Below, piece after piece: positions 8,361 through 18,190 of a DNA stretch of 61,971 nt. Origin of the DNA: Sandaracinaceae bacterium (GTDB taxonomy: Bacteria > Myxococcota_A > Polyangia > Polyangiales > Sandaracinaceae). The notes under the pieces were generated by a model. It made no database searches, was not told the DNA's origin, and saw only the letters and a list, made by a program, of their open reading frames with translations. The position numbers and the translations under genes were made by a program. The stretch covers positions 1-61,971 of the forward strand of contig SHBB01000002.1 of assembly GCA_004213565.1 (NCBI GenBank), read 5' to 3'. How positions within the stretch are numbered: position 1 is the stretch's first letter; each line of letters starts with the position of its first letter.

Positions 8361-11300
8361 ATGACCCTGACCATCCACGAAGCCTTCGACCTTCCCTCGC
8401 GCGAGGACATCACGGCGCAGGAGTTCGTCGTCAAGCTCCAGACGGAGGACGACGAGGCCCGCGACCGGAAGCTCGTCGAGGACTACGTCTTCACGCCGAC
8501 GGTCGAGCAGGAGCTGCCGCTCATCTTCGACGCGCTCCGCCACGTGCACGAGCGGGGCGAGGAGATGGGGCGCTTCATCCACGGCAGCTTCGGCTCGGGC
8601 AAGAGCCACTTCATGGCCCTGCTCGGGATGCTCCTGCGCAACCGCGACGTCGCCTGGAGCAAGAAGGCCGAGGTGATCGAGGCGCTGCGGCCCCACCGTG
8701 AGTGGATCGGCGACGCGAACCTCCTCGTGGTGCGGCTGCACATGCTGACGGCGGACGAAGAGGACTTCGACCGGATGGTCTACGAGGCGACCAACCACGC
8801 GCTCGACCTGCTCGGCAAGGCACCTTTCGAGTTCATGAACGTCGACGGCGTGCTCGACGAGATGCGTCGAGAGGCCGAGCAGTACGGCGACGCCTTCTGG
8901 ACCCAGCTCCGCGACGCGGGCGTGCTCGCGTCCCAGGCAGCGTTCGAGATGCTCGCCGACGGAGAGCCGAAGGACCGCGAGGACCTCGCGCGGAGCTTCC
9001 TGACCTACAAGGGCCGCGATACCCGCAGCGCGGGGCTCGACCCGAACTGGGGCAACGGCCTCCAGCGGCTGACCGCGCACGTGAAGGCGCAGGGCTTCGG
9101 CGGCCTCGTCTTCCTCGTCGACGAGGTGATGCTGTGGCTGGGCGAGAAGACCGAGCCGGAGTTCAAGCGCGCGATCAACCAGCTCAACACGATGGTGGAC
9201 CACGCGACAGGGCGCAGAGCGGTGCCGCTCTTCGTCTTCGTGGCGCGACAGCGAAAGCTCCGAGAGTTCTTCCCCGACTGGGCCAGCGACGACGCGATGG
9301 AGGAGCACCTCGCGCATCACAGCAAGCGCTTCGACCAGACCACGCTTCAGGACGTGGAGCTCCGACACATTTGCCGGCAGCGCGTGCTCAAGCGGCTCCC
9401 CGCGAACGAGAGCGAGATCGCGAAGGTCGTCGACAGCCTCGCGGAGCAGCACAAGAAGGTGCTGCCCGCGCTGCTCCAGAGCGCGGACATCGACTACCTG
9501 AAGGACGTCTACCCGTTCCACCCCGCGCTCATCGAGATGCTCATCGACATCTCGTCGCTCATGCAGCGCGAGCGCACCGCGCTGCGGCTCCTCTACGAGC
9601 TGCTCGTCGTGCACTACCCCGACCTGCCGCTGGGACAGTTCCTGCCCGTCGGCAGCGCGTTCGAGGCCATCTTCCCGCCCCAGGAGACGCCTCAAGGGCG
9701 CAAGAAGCTCGACGACCTCCAGAGCATCCACCGCCTCTACTACGAGCGGTTCCGGCCCGCGATGGAGCAGATGCTCGAGCTGGCCAAGACCGACGAGAGC
9801 TTCGAGTTCGACGCGGACCGCCAGCGGGTGCTCGACCAGCTCGTGAAGACCGCGCTGCTCGCCGAGGTCTCGCCGCGGCTCAAGGGCAGCGGGGGGATGA
9901 CCGTCGAGCGGCTGGTGCGCCTCAACGACGCCGACGTCGACGGCCACACCGACCGCGGGCGGATGACGCAGGCGCATCAGTCGCTGGTCGAGCTCGCCCG
10001 CAAGGTCCCCGGCTCGCTCCAGGTCTCGGGCAGCGGGCGCACTGCGGTCGTCACCGTCGTGCTCCAGGGTGCGAACCTCGAGGAGTACATGGAGCGCGCG
10101 CGGGCCAAGGTCTCCGCGCACCACGTGCGGCTCAAGGTCTTCTCCGAGATCCTACGGGGCGCCCTCGGCCTGACCGGCGCGAAGTGGGAAGGGCAGAGCA
10201 GCGGGCCGGTCGAGATCGAGTGGCGCGGTACCAAGCGCAAGGGCTCGCTCGTGATCCGCAACGTGCGCGAGATGTCGAACGCGCAGTTCAAGCCGGACGA
10301 GGGAGAGCTCTTCCGGCTGGTTGTCGACTACCCGTGGGACGACCCGGGCCACACCGTCGAGGCCGACCGAGTCCGGGCCCAGCAGGTTCGCCAGCGAGAG
10401 GGCCGGGTGCCCACGGTGTGCTGGCTCCCTCGCCACATGACGAACCACGAGATCGAGGACCTCACAGACTACGCGGCCGCTCAGCATCTGTGCTCCAAGG
10501 AGGGGGCCGAGCTGCTCACCCGGCTGGCCGAACACGAGCGCACCCAGGTGCTCCGGCAAGCCGAGTCGCGCATGAGCATGATGCGAGGCCGCATCGTGGA
10601 GACGCTCTCCCGCGTCTACCGGGAGCACGGGCAGGTCTACGCGCTCTGGGGCGACATGGCCGAGCGCGCGCCCGAGCCCGAGCTCGCCGACAACCTCCGC
10701 CGGCTCGCGCAGGATCTCTTGGACCAGCGCTTCCCGCTGCACCCGATGTTCGGCAAGAGCTACTCGACCTCGAACCTGAAGAGCCTCTGCGAGTGGCTCA
10801 TCGAGGCGGCGAACACGCCCGACCAGTCGGCGCCCTACGACGACGGGGTCGCCAAGGTGCTCAAGGACCTCGGCCAGCCGCTCGAGCTGCTCGACCTGGG
10901 CCAGACCAAGGGCCGGCTCCGGCAGGACACCCGCTACATCAAGGCGGTGATGGAGAAGGCCTCCGGCGAGCGCGTCGCCTGGGACGGCATCGACGAGATG
11001 CTGATGACCGAGTACGGGTTCGAGCCCTCGGTCCGGAACCTCTTCCTCCTCTACGTGGCGAGGCTGCACAGCTTTCGGATCCTCTCCGGCGACGGCACGC
11101 CCCAGCAGCTCACCCACGACGGCAAGGCGCGCGGCGGCCTCGTGCTCGAGCGGGCGCGGCTGCTGACCGTGGCCGAGTGGACGCGCGCCCGAGACCTCGG
11201 CCCCGCGCTCTTCGCCGGCCTCGACGCGCCGAGCACGAACCGGACGGTGAGCGAGCAGGACAGCTACGTCACCGCGCTCCGCGAGCGAGGCGTGGAGACG

Positions 11301-11948
11301 CGCAAGCATCTCCAGGCGGTGCACACCGAGACGGTCTCGATCATCGGCGAGGCGGCCGCGCCCGAGTCGAGCCGGCTGGCATTGCTGCGGGAGGCCAACA
11401 CCCGGCTCGCGCCGCTCGCCAAGACGACCGACTCGCACACGGCCCTGAAGGAGCTGCTCGCCGCCTGGCCGGACGACGCGAGCGACGACCACCGCTCCGT
11501 CGTGCGCGAGGCGAACGGGCTCCGCGGCGCGGTCGAGAGCATCAACAAGGGCGGGCTCGACACCCTGCGCCAGGTGCCGGATACGAACAGCCTCGTAGGC
11601 GAGGCAAGAGAGCACATCGCGGCGCTCGTGGCGCTGCTGCGGGACGACGGCGAGCGGCTGAGCACGGACCGCATCGCGAAGTGGAACCAAGCGACGACCG
11701 CCCTCATCCAGCGCATCGTGGCGAAGGGGCACGCGACCCCGCCACCGCCGCCGCCCGGATCCGGTCCGCCGGCCCCGCCGCCGCCGCGGACTCCGCCCCC
11801 GCCGCCGCCGACCGAGAGCTTCCATCAGGCGAGCGTCGATGCCAGCAGCATGGACGCGCTCTCCGACTTCTGGCTCGAGCTCCGGAAGAAGCTCCAGAGC
11901 AAGGGCGGGCGCGTGAAGCTCCGCGTCATCGTCGAGGACGAGGGCTAG
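8361..11948 (+). CDS. pglY: PglY-type BREX P-loop ATPase (BrxC/PglY family)
   Basis: This 1195-residue protein starts at ATG 8361. The Walker A motif is GSFGSGKS (75-82) in a context typical of BrxC/PglY (RFIHGSFGSGKSHFMA). Walker B is LVFLVDEV with D254-E255. The length matches PglY (~1200 residues). In BREX this large ATPase is one of the core components needed for defence. The C-terminal tail carries a proline-rich stretch (about residues 1130-1155, coded at ~11740-11815), probably a flexible linker to the last ~45 residues. It lies between the accessory ATPase/nuclease pair and pglZ, and is separated from pglZ by only 3 bases. Confidence 0.92.
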   Translation: MTLTIHEAFDLPSREDITAQEFVVKLQTEDDEARDRKLVEDYVFTPTVEQELPLIFDALRHVHERGEEMGRFIHGSFGSGKSHFMALLGMLLRNRDVAWSKKAEVIEALRPHREWIGDANLLVVRLHMLTADEEDFDRMVYEATNHALDLLGKAPFEFMNVDGVLDEMRREAEQYGDAFWTQLRDAGVLASQAAFEMLADGEPKDREDLARSFLTYKGRDTRSAGLDPNWGNGLQRLTAHVKAQGFGGLVFLVDEVMLWLGEKTEPEFKRAINQLNTMVDHATGRRAVPLFVFVARQRKLREFFPDWASDDAMEEHLAHHSKRFDQTTLQDVELRHICRQRVLKRLPANESEIAKVVDSLAEQHKKVLPALLQSADIDYLKDVYPFHPALIEMLIDISSLMQRERTALRLLYELLVVHYPDLPLGQFLPVGSAFEAIFPPQETPQGRKKLDDLQSIHRLYYERFRPAMEQMLELAKTDESFEFDADRQRVLDQLVKTALLAEVSPRLKGSGGMTVERLVRLNDADVDGHTDRGRMTQAHQSLVELARKVPGSLQVSGSGRTAVVTVVLQGANLEEYMERARAKVSAHHVRLKVFSEILRGALGLTGAKWEGQSSGPVEIEWRGTKRKGSLVIRNVREMSNAQFKPDEGELFRLVVDYPWDDPGHTVEADRVRAQQVRQREGRVPTVCWLPRHMTNHEIEDLTDYAAAQHLCSKEGAELLTRLAEHERTQVLRQAESRMSMMRGRIVETLSRVYREHGQVYALWGDMAERAPEPELADNLRRLAQDLLDQRFPLHPMFGKSYSTSNLKSLCEWLIEAANTPDQSAPYDDGVAKVLKDLGQPLELLDLGQTKGRLRQDTRYIKAVMEKASGERVAWDGIDEMLMTEYGFEPSVRNLFLLYVARLHSFRILSGDGTPQQLTHDGKARGGLVLERARLLTVAEWTRARDLGPALFAGLDAPSTNRTVSEQDSYVTALRERGVETRKHLQAVHTETVSIIGEAAAPESSRLALLREANTRLAPLAKTTDSHTALKELLAAWPDDASDDHRSVVREANGLRGAVESINKGGLDTLRQVPDTNSLVGEAREHIAALVALLRDDGERLSTDRIAKWNQATTALIQRIVAKGHATPPPPPPGSGPPAPPPPRTPPPPPPTESFHQASVDASSMDALSDFWLELRKKLQSKGGRVKLRVIVEDEG

Positions 11949-11951
11949 CCG

Positions 11952-14582
11952 GTGCACGCCGAGGTCCTGCTCAAGAAGATCCTCGACGCGGCCGGGGCGC
12001 GCGACCGCGGCTACGTGCTCACGCTCGGACGCGAAGGCCTGGGCGAGGTGCCGGACGAGCTCCGCACCGCGCACGGGACCTGGCACGTGGTGCATCCGAC
12101 CTCGGAGCTCGACCTGCGGCACACGCTCTGGAAGGCGGGCGGGGGCGCCGTCGTGGCCGTGCTCCCCGAGACGCTCGCCGATGGGCTCGCGGTCGACCTC
12201 GTCCGCCGCTCCCTGTCGGGGCGGATCATCGCGCTCGAGCCGGTCGATATCCTCTCGACCGTGCTCGGCGTGCCGGTGCACGGCCTGGAGGACGACTCGA
12301 TCCAGGAGCTCGCGCTGCAGCACGTGGAGCAGCTGCGGGCCGCCATCGGCCAGCGCACGCTTCCGACGGTCATCGATCGTCGGCTGCTCGACGAGCTCTT
12401 GTTGGACGTGTGCGTCGGCGCGCGCATCCGCCAAGTGGACTCCGCCGGGGTGCTACTCGCCGAGTGGCTCCGAAAGCCGCCGACCTGGAGCCCCGAGGTC
12501 ACCAAGCTGGTCGAGCGGAACCTGCCTCGGCTGCTCGGGCCGGAGGGTCGCCTGCTCGCGTGGGCGCTCGAGGCGGGCGGCGAGCGCGTCCTGGAAGAGC
12601 TCGTCGTGCGCGGTCTCCTGCTCGCCATCCCCGCCGACGAGCTGCCCGCGTCGGTGTGGGGCTCCGAGCTCGACAAGGCCAAGGGCTCGCGCACCGTAGA
12701 CCTGAGCGACGAGGGGGCGCTTCGAACCACCATCGCGGGCATCGCGGTGGACGCCATGGATGCGCTGGAAGCGCACGCGCACCGCTACCTCGAGGCTGCC
12801 CAGAGCATCGGCCGCAAGATCCTCACCCCGAGCGTGCTCGGCCGGAGCGTCCATCTCCCGCTCGGGCTCGAGAACCGCTGCCACGCGCTGGTCACCCGGA
12901 TCCGGGAGGGCGAGAACATCGGCTCCGAAGACATCGAATGGCTGCGTCGGCATCGCTCCGCTGCCCTGATGCGGTCGGAGATCGCGCTCCTCGAAGAGAT
13001 GGCGCGCCTCGCGCGTTGGCTGCACCCGGACGAGTCCCCTCCGGCCTCGACCGTGCTGGACGCCGTGCGCCAGTACCAGCGCGACGGCGCGTTCGCGGAC
13101 CTCGCCGCGAGCCACCTGAGCCGGGCGCTCGGGCAGACCGGGAGCTGGCACGCGGAGGCCCGCCACCTGCTCGAGCGGTGGGAAGCGCGGCGCAACGAGA
13201 TGAACGAGCGCTTCGCCTCGATGCTCGCCAAGAAGTACGTCGACACCTGGCACGCGGAGGGCGTCGTGCCGCTTCACCGTGTCTGGACCGAGGCGGTCTT
13301 CAAGGGCGAGTCCTGCCGCCGGAACGCGGGAGCGGGCGGGGTGCTGCTCGTGGTGCTCGACGGGTGCAGCTACCCGATCTTCGTCGACCTCCTCCACCAG
13401 CTGAGCGAGCGGCATCCGAGCATCGGCATGGCTCCCGTGGGCAACGGTGACGGAGAGCTGCGCGCGGAGGGCATTGCGGCCCTCGCGCCGTTGCCCAGCA
13501 TCACGAGCCACGCGCGCGGCGCCATTTTCCTCGGCGAGCTCCCGCAGGATCCCTGGGCGGCCGAGCTCGCGTGGCGAGAGACCGGCGAGCGCAAGACCGA
13601 CCCCGCGCGCTTTCAGCAGAACAAGGCGCTCGGGGACCGCAGTCGGCGCCTCTTCCTCAAGCGCGACCTCGACGACGGCGGTCAGGCGCTGCGCTCGGCG
13701 GTCGGCGACCCCGAGCTCGATGTTGTCGCGGTGGTATTCAACGCGGTCGATGACCTGATCAGCGGGCACGCGACCGGAGTGACCTCGCGCCTCGCGCCGT
13801 CCGAGATTCACGGGTTCCTCCCAGCGCTCGACGCTTCGTTCGCCGCGGGCCGCAGCGTGATCCTCACGGCGGACCACGGGCACACCCCGTTCCTGGGCAA
13901 GGAGCGCAACGTGGGCAAGGGCCCGGCCGCGCGCTGGGCACAGCTCGCGGACGGCGAGAAGGCGCCGGAGGGTTGGCTCGAGGTCGACGTGGAAGGGCTC
14001 GGCGGGCCGGCAGGACGCAAGGCGTTCGCGTGGAAGATGGGCTCCTACCGGGGCAAGCCGCACGTCGGCTTCCACGGCGGCTGTGGGCTCGAGGAGATGG
14101 TCGTCCCGCTCGCATGGCTGCGGCCCGGCGGCGTCGGTGCGGACCTCCCGGCGTGGTGGTACGGGAGCGAGGTGGCGGGCGACAACCTCGACTATTCCGG
14201 CATCGAGAGCCAGGCCGCCAAGAAGCCGCGTCGCACACGCAAGAAGAGCGGGGCCGTCGCGGGGCAACTCGACCTCTACGACGCGCGACGCACCACCGCC
14301 GCCATCGGGGCCAAGCTCGACCCGACGAAGCTGGGGCTCCCGGCGAAGGCGCTCGAGGCGCTGGACGACACCGCGAAGGCGACGCTCTGCGTATTGGAGG
14401 CGAACGGCAGCGCGACCTCGACCGAGCTCTCCAAGGTGCAGCAGCGGAGCGCCGCGCGCGTGAACGGCTACATGACAAAGCTCAACCGGCAGCTCTTCGC
14501 GCTCGGGGTGACCTGCTTCGACAGCGAGAAGCTGCCGACCGGCGAAGTGCAGTACAAGTGGACCGGGGGCGGCGGTGAGTGA
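11952..14582 (+). CDS. pglZ: PglZ BREX alkaline-phosphatase-superfamily protein
   Basis: This 876-residue protein starts at GTG 11952, 3 bases after pglY. The PglZ domain is recognised by LLVVLDGCSYP with D470, which begins the metal-binding core, and by ILTADHGHTPF with D641, H642 and H644, the second metal-ligand motif of the alkaline phosphatase fold. PglZ is the gene common to BREX types and marks the system. The C-terminal ~90 residues (CVLEANGSATSTELSKVQQR) look like a winged-helix segment. The gene overlaps brxD by 8 bases. Both metal-binding motifs are intact, so it is probably active. Confidence 0.93.
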   Translation: MHAEVLLKKILDAAGARDRGYVLTLGREGLGEVPDELRTAHGTWHVVHPTSELDLRHTLWKAGGGAVVAVLPETLADGLAVDLVRRSLSGRIIALEPVDILSTVLGVPVHGLEDDSIQELALQHVEQLRAAIGQRTLPTVIDRRLLDELLLDVCVGARIRQVDSAGVLLAEWLRKPPTWSPEVTKLVERNLPRLLGPEGRLLAWALEAGGERVLEELVVRGLLLAIPADELPASVWGSELDKAKGSRTVDLSDEGALRTTIAGIAVDAMDALEAHAHRYLEAAQSIGRKILTPSVLGRSVHLPLGLENRCHALVTRIREGENIGSEDIEWLRRHRSAALMRSEIALLEEMARLARWLHPDESPPASTVLDAVRQYQRDGAFADLAASHLSRALGQTGSWHAEARHLLERWEARRNEMNERFASMLAKKYVDTWHAEGVVPLHRVWTEAVFKGESCRRNAGAGGVLLVVLDGCSYPIFVDLLHQLSERHPSIGMAPVGNGDGELRAEGIAALAPLPSITSHARGAIFLGELPQDPWAAELAWRETGERKTDPARFQQNKALGDRSRRLFLKRDLDDGGQALRSAVGDPELDVVAVVFNAVDDLISGHATGVTSRLAPSEIHGFLPALDASFAAGRSVILTADHGHTPFLGKERNVGKGPAARWAQLADGEKAPEGWLEVDVEGLGGPAGRKAFAWKMGSYRGKPHVGFHGGCGLEEMVVPLAWLRPGGVGADLPAWWYGSEVAGDNLDYSGIESQAAKKPRRTRKKSGAVAGQLDLYDARRTTAAIGAKLDPTKLGLPAKALEALDDTAKATLCVLEANGSATSTELSKVQQRSAARVNGYMTKLNRQLFALGVTCFDSEKLPTGEVQYKWTGGGGE

Positions 14583-15936
14583 GGTGAGCACGGCCGACGC
14601 GCAGGAGATCGTGAACGCGCTGCGCGTCGGCGCGGTACCGAACGCGGGCCTGCACCACTTCGCCACGGGGCTCGATCCGCTGATGCAGGTGGTCGAGGAG
14701 GAGCTTGCCCAGGTCGGGGGCGGCGCGGGCTGCTCGAAGTGGATCCGCGGCGCCTACGGGAGCGGCAAGACCTTCTGTACCCGGCTGCTCTGCGCCCGTG
14801 CACGGGCGCGGGGCTTCGCGACCGCCGAAGTCCAGATCAGCATCAACGACACGCCGCTGCATCACTTGGAGACCGTCTACCGGCGTCTCATCGAGCGCAT
14901 CACCACCGCGGCGGACGGCTCGGGCGCGTTCCAGCCCATCGTCGACGGCTGGCTGTACGAGATCGGCGAGCAGGTCACGCGCCTCTCGGGCATCGAGGAG
15001 GACGATCCCGCCTTCGTCGCGGCGGTGCAGACGAAGCTCGAGGAGAAGCTCGCGAGCATCAGCCGGGAGAACTCCGCCTTCGCGAGCGTCCTGCGCGCGT
15101 ACCACCGCGCGTCCGAGGAGGGAGAGCATCACACCGCCCAGCGCTTGCTCGCGTGGCTCGGGGGCGAGCCCGACGTGCCGCGCTCCGTGCTCACCCAGGC
15201 CGGAGTGAAGGGCAAGGTCGACGGGACGGCGGCCCTGACGTTCCTCCGCGGGCTTTTGACCCTCTTGCGTCAGTCGGACCACGCCGGCCTCGTCGTGGTG
15301 CTGGACGAAGTGGAGACCATCCAGCTCATGCAGCGCCAGACGCGGGACAAATCGCTCAACGCGCTCCGGCAGCTCGTGGACATGCTGGCCAACGGCGAGC
15401 TGCCCGGCCTGTACCTGGTGGTCACCGGTACGCCCGAGTTCTTCGACGGCTACAAGGGCCTCCGGGGCGCGCAGGCCCTGCATCAGCGTGTCGCCATTCG
15501 CTTCGACGCGAACGCCCAGCACGACAACCTCCGCGCCCCCCAAGTCCGCCTCCAGCCCTTCAGCGGCGACCGCCTGGTCGAAGTCGGGATGAAGATCCGC
15601 GGCATGTTCCCCGCCCGGAACCCCGATCGAGTCTTCTCGACGGTCGACGAGTCCTTCGTTCGTGAGCTGGTGAGCAAGGTCGTCGACGGCTTCGGCGGTC
15701 AGGTGGCAGTCACCCCGCGCTACTTCCTCCGCGAGCTCGTCGACATCATGGATCGCGTCGACCTGCACGAGACGTTCGATCCGCGGGCCACCTACGAGCT
15801 GAAGGTCGACGAGGGAATACTGGAGCCCGAGGAGCTCGCGGCCCGGCGGGGCACGCCCGTGGCTTCCGAGGTCGACCTCACGGAGGACGACCCCATTGAA
15901 GACCCAACAGCGCCGAAGAAGCGGCTCGATGGCTGA
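14575..15936 (+). CDS. brxD: BrxD-type BREX ATP-binding protein
   Basis: This 453-residue P-loop protein starts at GTG 14575, overlapping pglZ; an in-frame GTG at 14584 is an alternative. Walker A is GAYGSGKT (59-66) and Walker B is LVVVLDEVETI with D244-E245. The N-terminus (ADAQEIVNALRVGAVPNAGL) is typical of BrxD, the ATPase found with the helicase BrxHI at the end of type 2 BREX operons. Its place between pglZ and brxHI fits that order exactly. The tail is acidic (DLTEDDPIEDP). Confidence 0.9.
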   Translation: MSEVSTADAQEIVNALRVGAVPNAGLHHFATGLDPLMQVVEEELAQVGGGAGCSKWIRGAYGSGKTFCTRLLCARARARGFATAEVQISINDTPLHHLETVYRRLIERITTAADGSGAFQPIVDGWLYEIGEQVTRLSGIEEDDPAFVAAVQTKLEEKLASISRENSAFASVLRAYHRASEEGEHHTAQRLLAWLGGEPDVPRSVLTQAGVKGKVDGTAALTFLRGLLTLLRQSDHAGLVVVLDEVETIQLMQRQTRDKSLNALRQLVDMLANGELPGLYLVVTGTPEFFDGYKGLRGAQALHQRVAIRFDANAQHDNLRAPQVRLQPFSGDRLVEVGMKIRGMFPARNPDRVFSTVDESFVRELVSKVVDGFGGQVAVTPRYFLRELVDIMDRVDLHETFDPRATYELKVDEGILEPEELAARRGTPVASEVDLTEDDPIEDPTAPKKRLDG

Positions 15937-18109
15937 CGCGGTGCTGGCCGCCCGCAGCGCCTTCGAGCGGCTGCACCCGACGCTTCGGCACGCGATCGTG
16001 CACGAGCTCGGCTGGCGCTCGCTCCGCCCGGTTCAAGACCTCGCCATCCACGCCATCCTCGACGGCAACAACGTCGTCGTCCTCGCGCCCACGGCGGGAG
16101 GCAAGACCGAAGCGAGCATCTTCCCCGTCCTGAGCGAGATTCTGAGCTCGCGGGGGGGCGACGATGACACGACCGACGAGCAGGTACGCGTCCTCTACGT
16201 CTGCCCCATCCGCGCGCTTCTGAACAACCAGGAGGACCGCCTCCACGGCTACGCAGGCATGGTCGGCCTGCGCTCCTTCAAGTGGCACGGCGACGTGGGC
16301 GCGTCGCAGAAGAAGCAGTTCAAGCGCGAGCCGACCTCGATCCTGATGATCACCCCCGAGTCGCTCGAGGTGATGCTCATGAGCGACCGCACCGACACCG
16401 CGTCGCTCTTCCGCCACCTGCACGCCGTCATCGTCGACGAGATCCACGCCTTCGCCGCGGACGACCGCGGCGCCCACCTGGTCAGTATCCTCGAGCGCCT
16501 CAACCGCTTCTGCGAGCGCGACCTCCAACGCATCGGCCTCTCGGCCACCGTCGGCAACCCCGAGAAGATCGGCGAATGGCTGCAGGGCTCGAGCCAGCGC
16601 AGCTTCGCCCTCGTCGATCCGCCCAAGCCCGCCGCCGAACGCGACATCCACGTCGAGCTCTACGACGACCTCGACGACGCTGCGCGGGAGGCCGGAAGAC
16701 AGGGCTCGGGCAACAAGAGCCTCGTCTTCGTGGAGAGCCGCGCCGAGGCCGAGCGCACGGCCGCCGCGATGTCGGGCCCCGGCGTGGCCGCCCCGCTCCA
16801 GCGCGAGCTCCAGGTCTTCGTCCATCACAGCGCTGTCAGCCGAGGCGACCGCCAGCTCGCCGAACAGCAGTTCACCACCGGCGAGAACACCGCCATCGTC
16901 TGCACCTCCACCATGGAGCTCGGCATCGACGTCGGCGACCTCGACCTCGTCATGCAGCTCAACGCGCCCAGCAGCGTCGCGAGCCTCCTGCAGCGCATGG
17001 GGCGAACCGGTCGTCGCCCGGGCACCCGCTCGAACTACGGCTTCTTCTGCCTGAACGCCGAGACCCTGCTCCAGGCTATCGCGTTGGTGAGGCTCATGAA
17101 CCGCGGCTGGGTCGAAGACGTCGAGCCCGTGGCTTCCGCCGCCCACATCCTCGCCCATCAGATCCTCGCCCTGTCCTTGCAGAGCGGCGGCGTCTCCCGC
17201 CACCGCGTCCTCGAGCAGGTCGCCCCTGCCTACGCTTTCCGCGACATCAGCTCCGACGACGCGCAGCTCCTCATCGACACCATGCTCGAGCGGAGGATCC
17301 TCTACGAGTCCGGCGGCCTCCTCTCCCTCGGCGACGAAGGCGAGCGCCGCTACGGCCGCCGCAACTTCTTCGAGCTCTACGCCGTCTTCAGCGCCCCGAC
17401 CGTCATGCGCGTCCTCTACCGCCGCACCGAGGTCGGCACCGTCCAGTCCATCTTCGTCCGCTCCTGCCTCGACCAGGACGACGGCCTCCTCTTCCGCCTC
17501 GGCGGCCGCAGCTGGGCGGTCACCCACGTCGACTTCGAGAAGTCGATCGTCCAGGTCGTGAAGGCCGAGCGAGGCCGCGTCCCCAGCTGGCTCGGCTACC
17601 CCGCCATGCTCAGCTTCGAGATCTGCCAGGAGATGAAGCGCACCCTCGCGGACGACGACGTGCCGCCGTGGGTCGGACAGAGCGGCACCCGAGAGCTTCG
17701 TCTACTGCGCAGGTCCTACGAGGGTCTCGTCGAAGAAGGCGTGGCGCCCATCGAGGTCGCGAGCGGCAGCCACCAGTGGCACACCTTCGCCGGCGGGAGC
17801 ATCAACCGCCTGCTCGCTTCGGCGATGGAGGATCTCGGCGCCGGGAAGTGGACCGCCGGGAACCTCACGCTGAAGACCACCAAGCCCGTGGCGACCGCCG
17901 TGGTGAGCGATGCTCTTCGGCGACTGGGCGACCACGACTGGGACCAGCAAGCGCGCCGGTTGGTCGCCCGCTCATCGCACATCCAAGTGAGCAAGTTTCA
18001 GCCTTGTCTTCCGGAGGAGCTGGAGACGAGGCTGATGGTGGAACGGCTGACGGACCGGCGGGGGGCCGCGCGGTTCATCGGGCGGCACGGCGTGCCTGTG
18101 TCCCGGTGA
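15929..18109 (+). CDS. brxHI: BrxHI-type BREX superfamily 2 DEAD/DEAH helicase
   Basis: ATG 15929 (MADAVLAARSAFERL) gives 726 residues and overlaps brxD by 8 bases, with a GAAGAAG ribosome site upstream; a TTG at 15896 would add 11 residues. Helicase motifs are in order: Q-motif RPVQDLAIHA, motif I APTAGGKT (53-60), motif II DEIH (170-173), motif III LSATVG, motif V CTSTMELGIDVGDLD, and motif VI QRMGRTGRR. This is the Lhr-like SF2 architecture of BrxHI, the last gene of type 2 BREX. With it the set pglW-X-Y-Z-brxD-brxHI is complete. Confidence 0.92.
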   Translation: MADAVLAARSAFERLHPTLRHAIVHELGWRSLRPVQDLAIHAILDGNNVVVLAPTAGGKTEASIFPVLSEILSSRGGDDDTTDEQVRVLYVCPIRALLNNQEDRLHGYAGMVGLRSFKWHGDVGASQKKQFKREPTSILMITPESLEVMLMSDRTDTASLFRHLHAVIVDEIHAFAADDRGAHLVSILERLNRFCERDLQRIGLSATVGNPEKIGEWLQGSSQRSFALVDPPKPAAERDIHVELYDDLDDAAREAGRQGSGNKSLVFVESRAEAERTAAAMSGPGVAAPLQRELQVFVHHSAVSRGDRQLAEQQFTTGENTAIVCTSTMELGIDVGDLDLVMQLNAPSSVASLLQRMGRTGRRPGTRSNYGFFCLNAETLLQAIALVRLMNRGWVEDVEPVASAAHILAHQILALSLQSGGVSRHRVLEQVAPAYAFRDISSDDAQLLIDTMLERRILYESGGLLSLGDEGERRYGRRNFFELYAVFSAPTVMRVLYRRTEVGTVQSIFVRSCLDQDDGLLFRLGGRSWAVTHVDFEKSIVQVVKAERGRVPSWLGYPAMLSFEICQEMKRTLADDDVPPWVGQSGTRELRLLRRSYEGLVEEGVAPIEVASGSHQWHTFAGGSINRLLASAMEDLGAGKWTAGNLTLKTTKPVATAVVSDALRRLGDHDWDQQARRLVARSSHIQVSKFQPCLPEELETRLMVERLTDRRGAARFIGRHGVPVSR

Positions 18110-18190
18110 GAGGGAGCACATGCGTATCGAGCGAGCAACCGAGCCGGCCATCTCCACACGGGAAGCGGCGACCCTACAAGGGATTCCGAC

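Noticed and set aside
8196-10124. 642-codon minus-strand frame opposite pglY
   Set aside because: Antisense shadow; Leu/Glu/Arg-biased with no motif, while the plus-strand gene has clear Walker motifs.
10152-12434. 760-codon minus-strand frame
   Set aside because: Antisense shadow across the pglY-pglZ junction; no recognisable domain.
8702-13450. 1582-codon open frame on the plus strand across pglY and pglZ
   Set aside because: It is the GC-rich shadow of two well-identified genes, with Arg/Pro/Ala-dominated low-complexity translation and no domain.
12453-14666. 737-codon minus-strand frame opposite pglZ
   Set aside because: Antisense shadow; pglZ has intact metal-ligand motifs.
15878-17527. 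549-codon minus-strand frame opposite brxHI
   Set aside because: Val/Glu/Ala-rich shadow typical of GC-rich genes; the helicase on the plus strand is certain.
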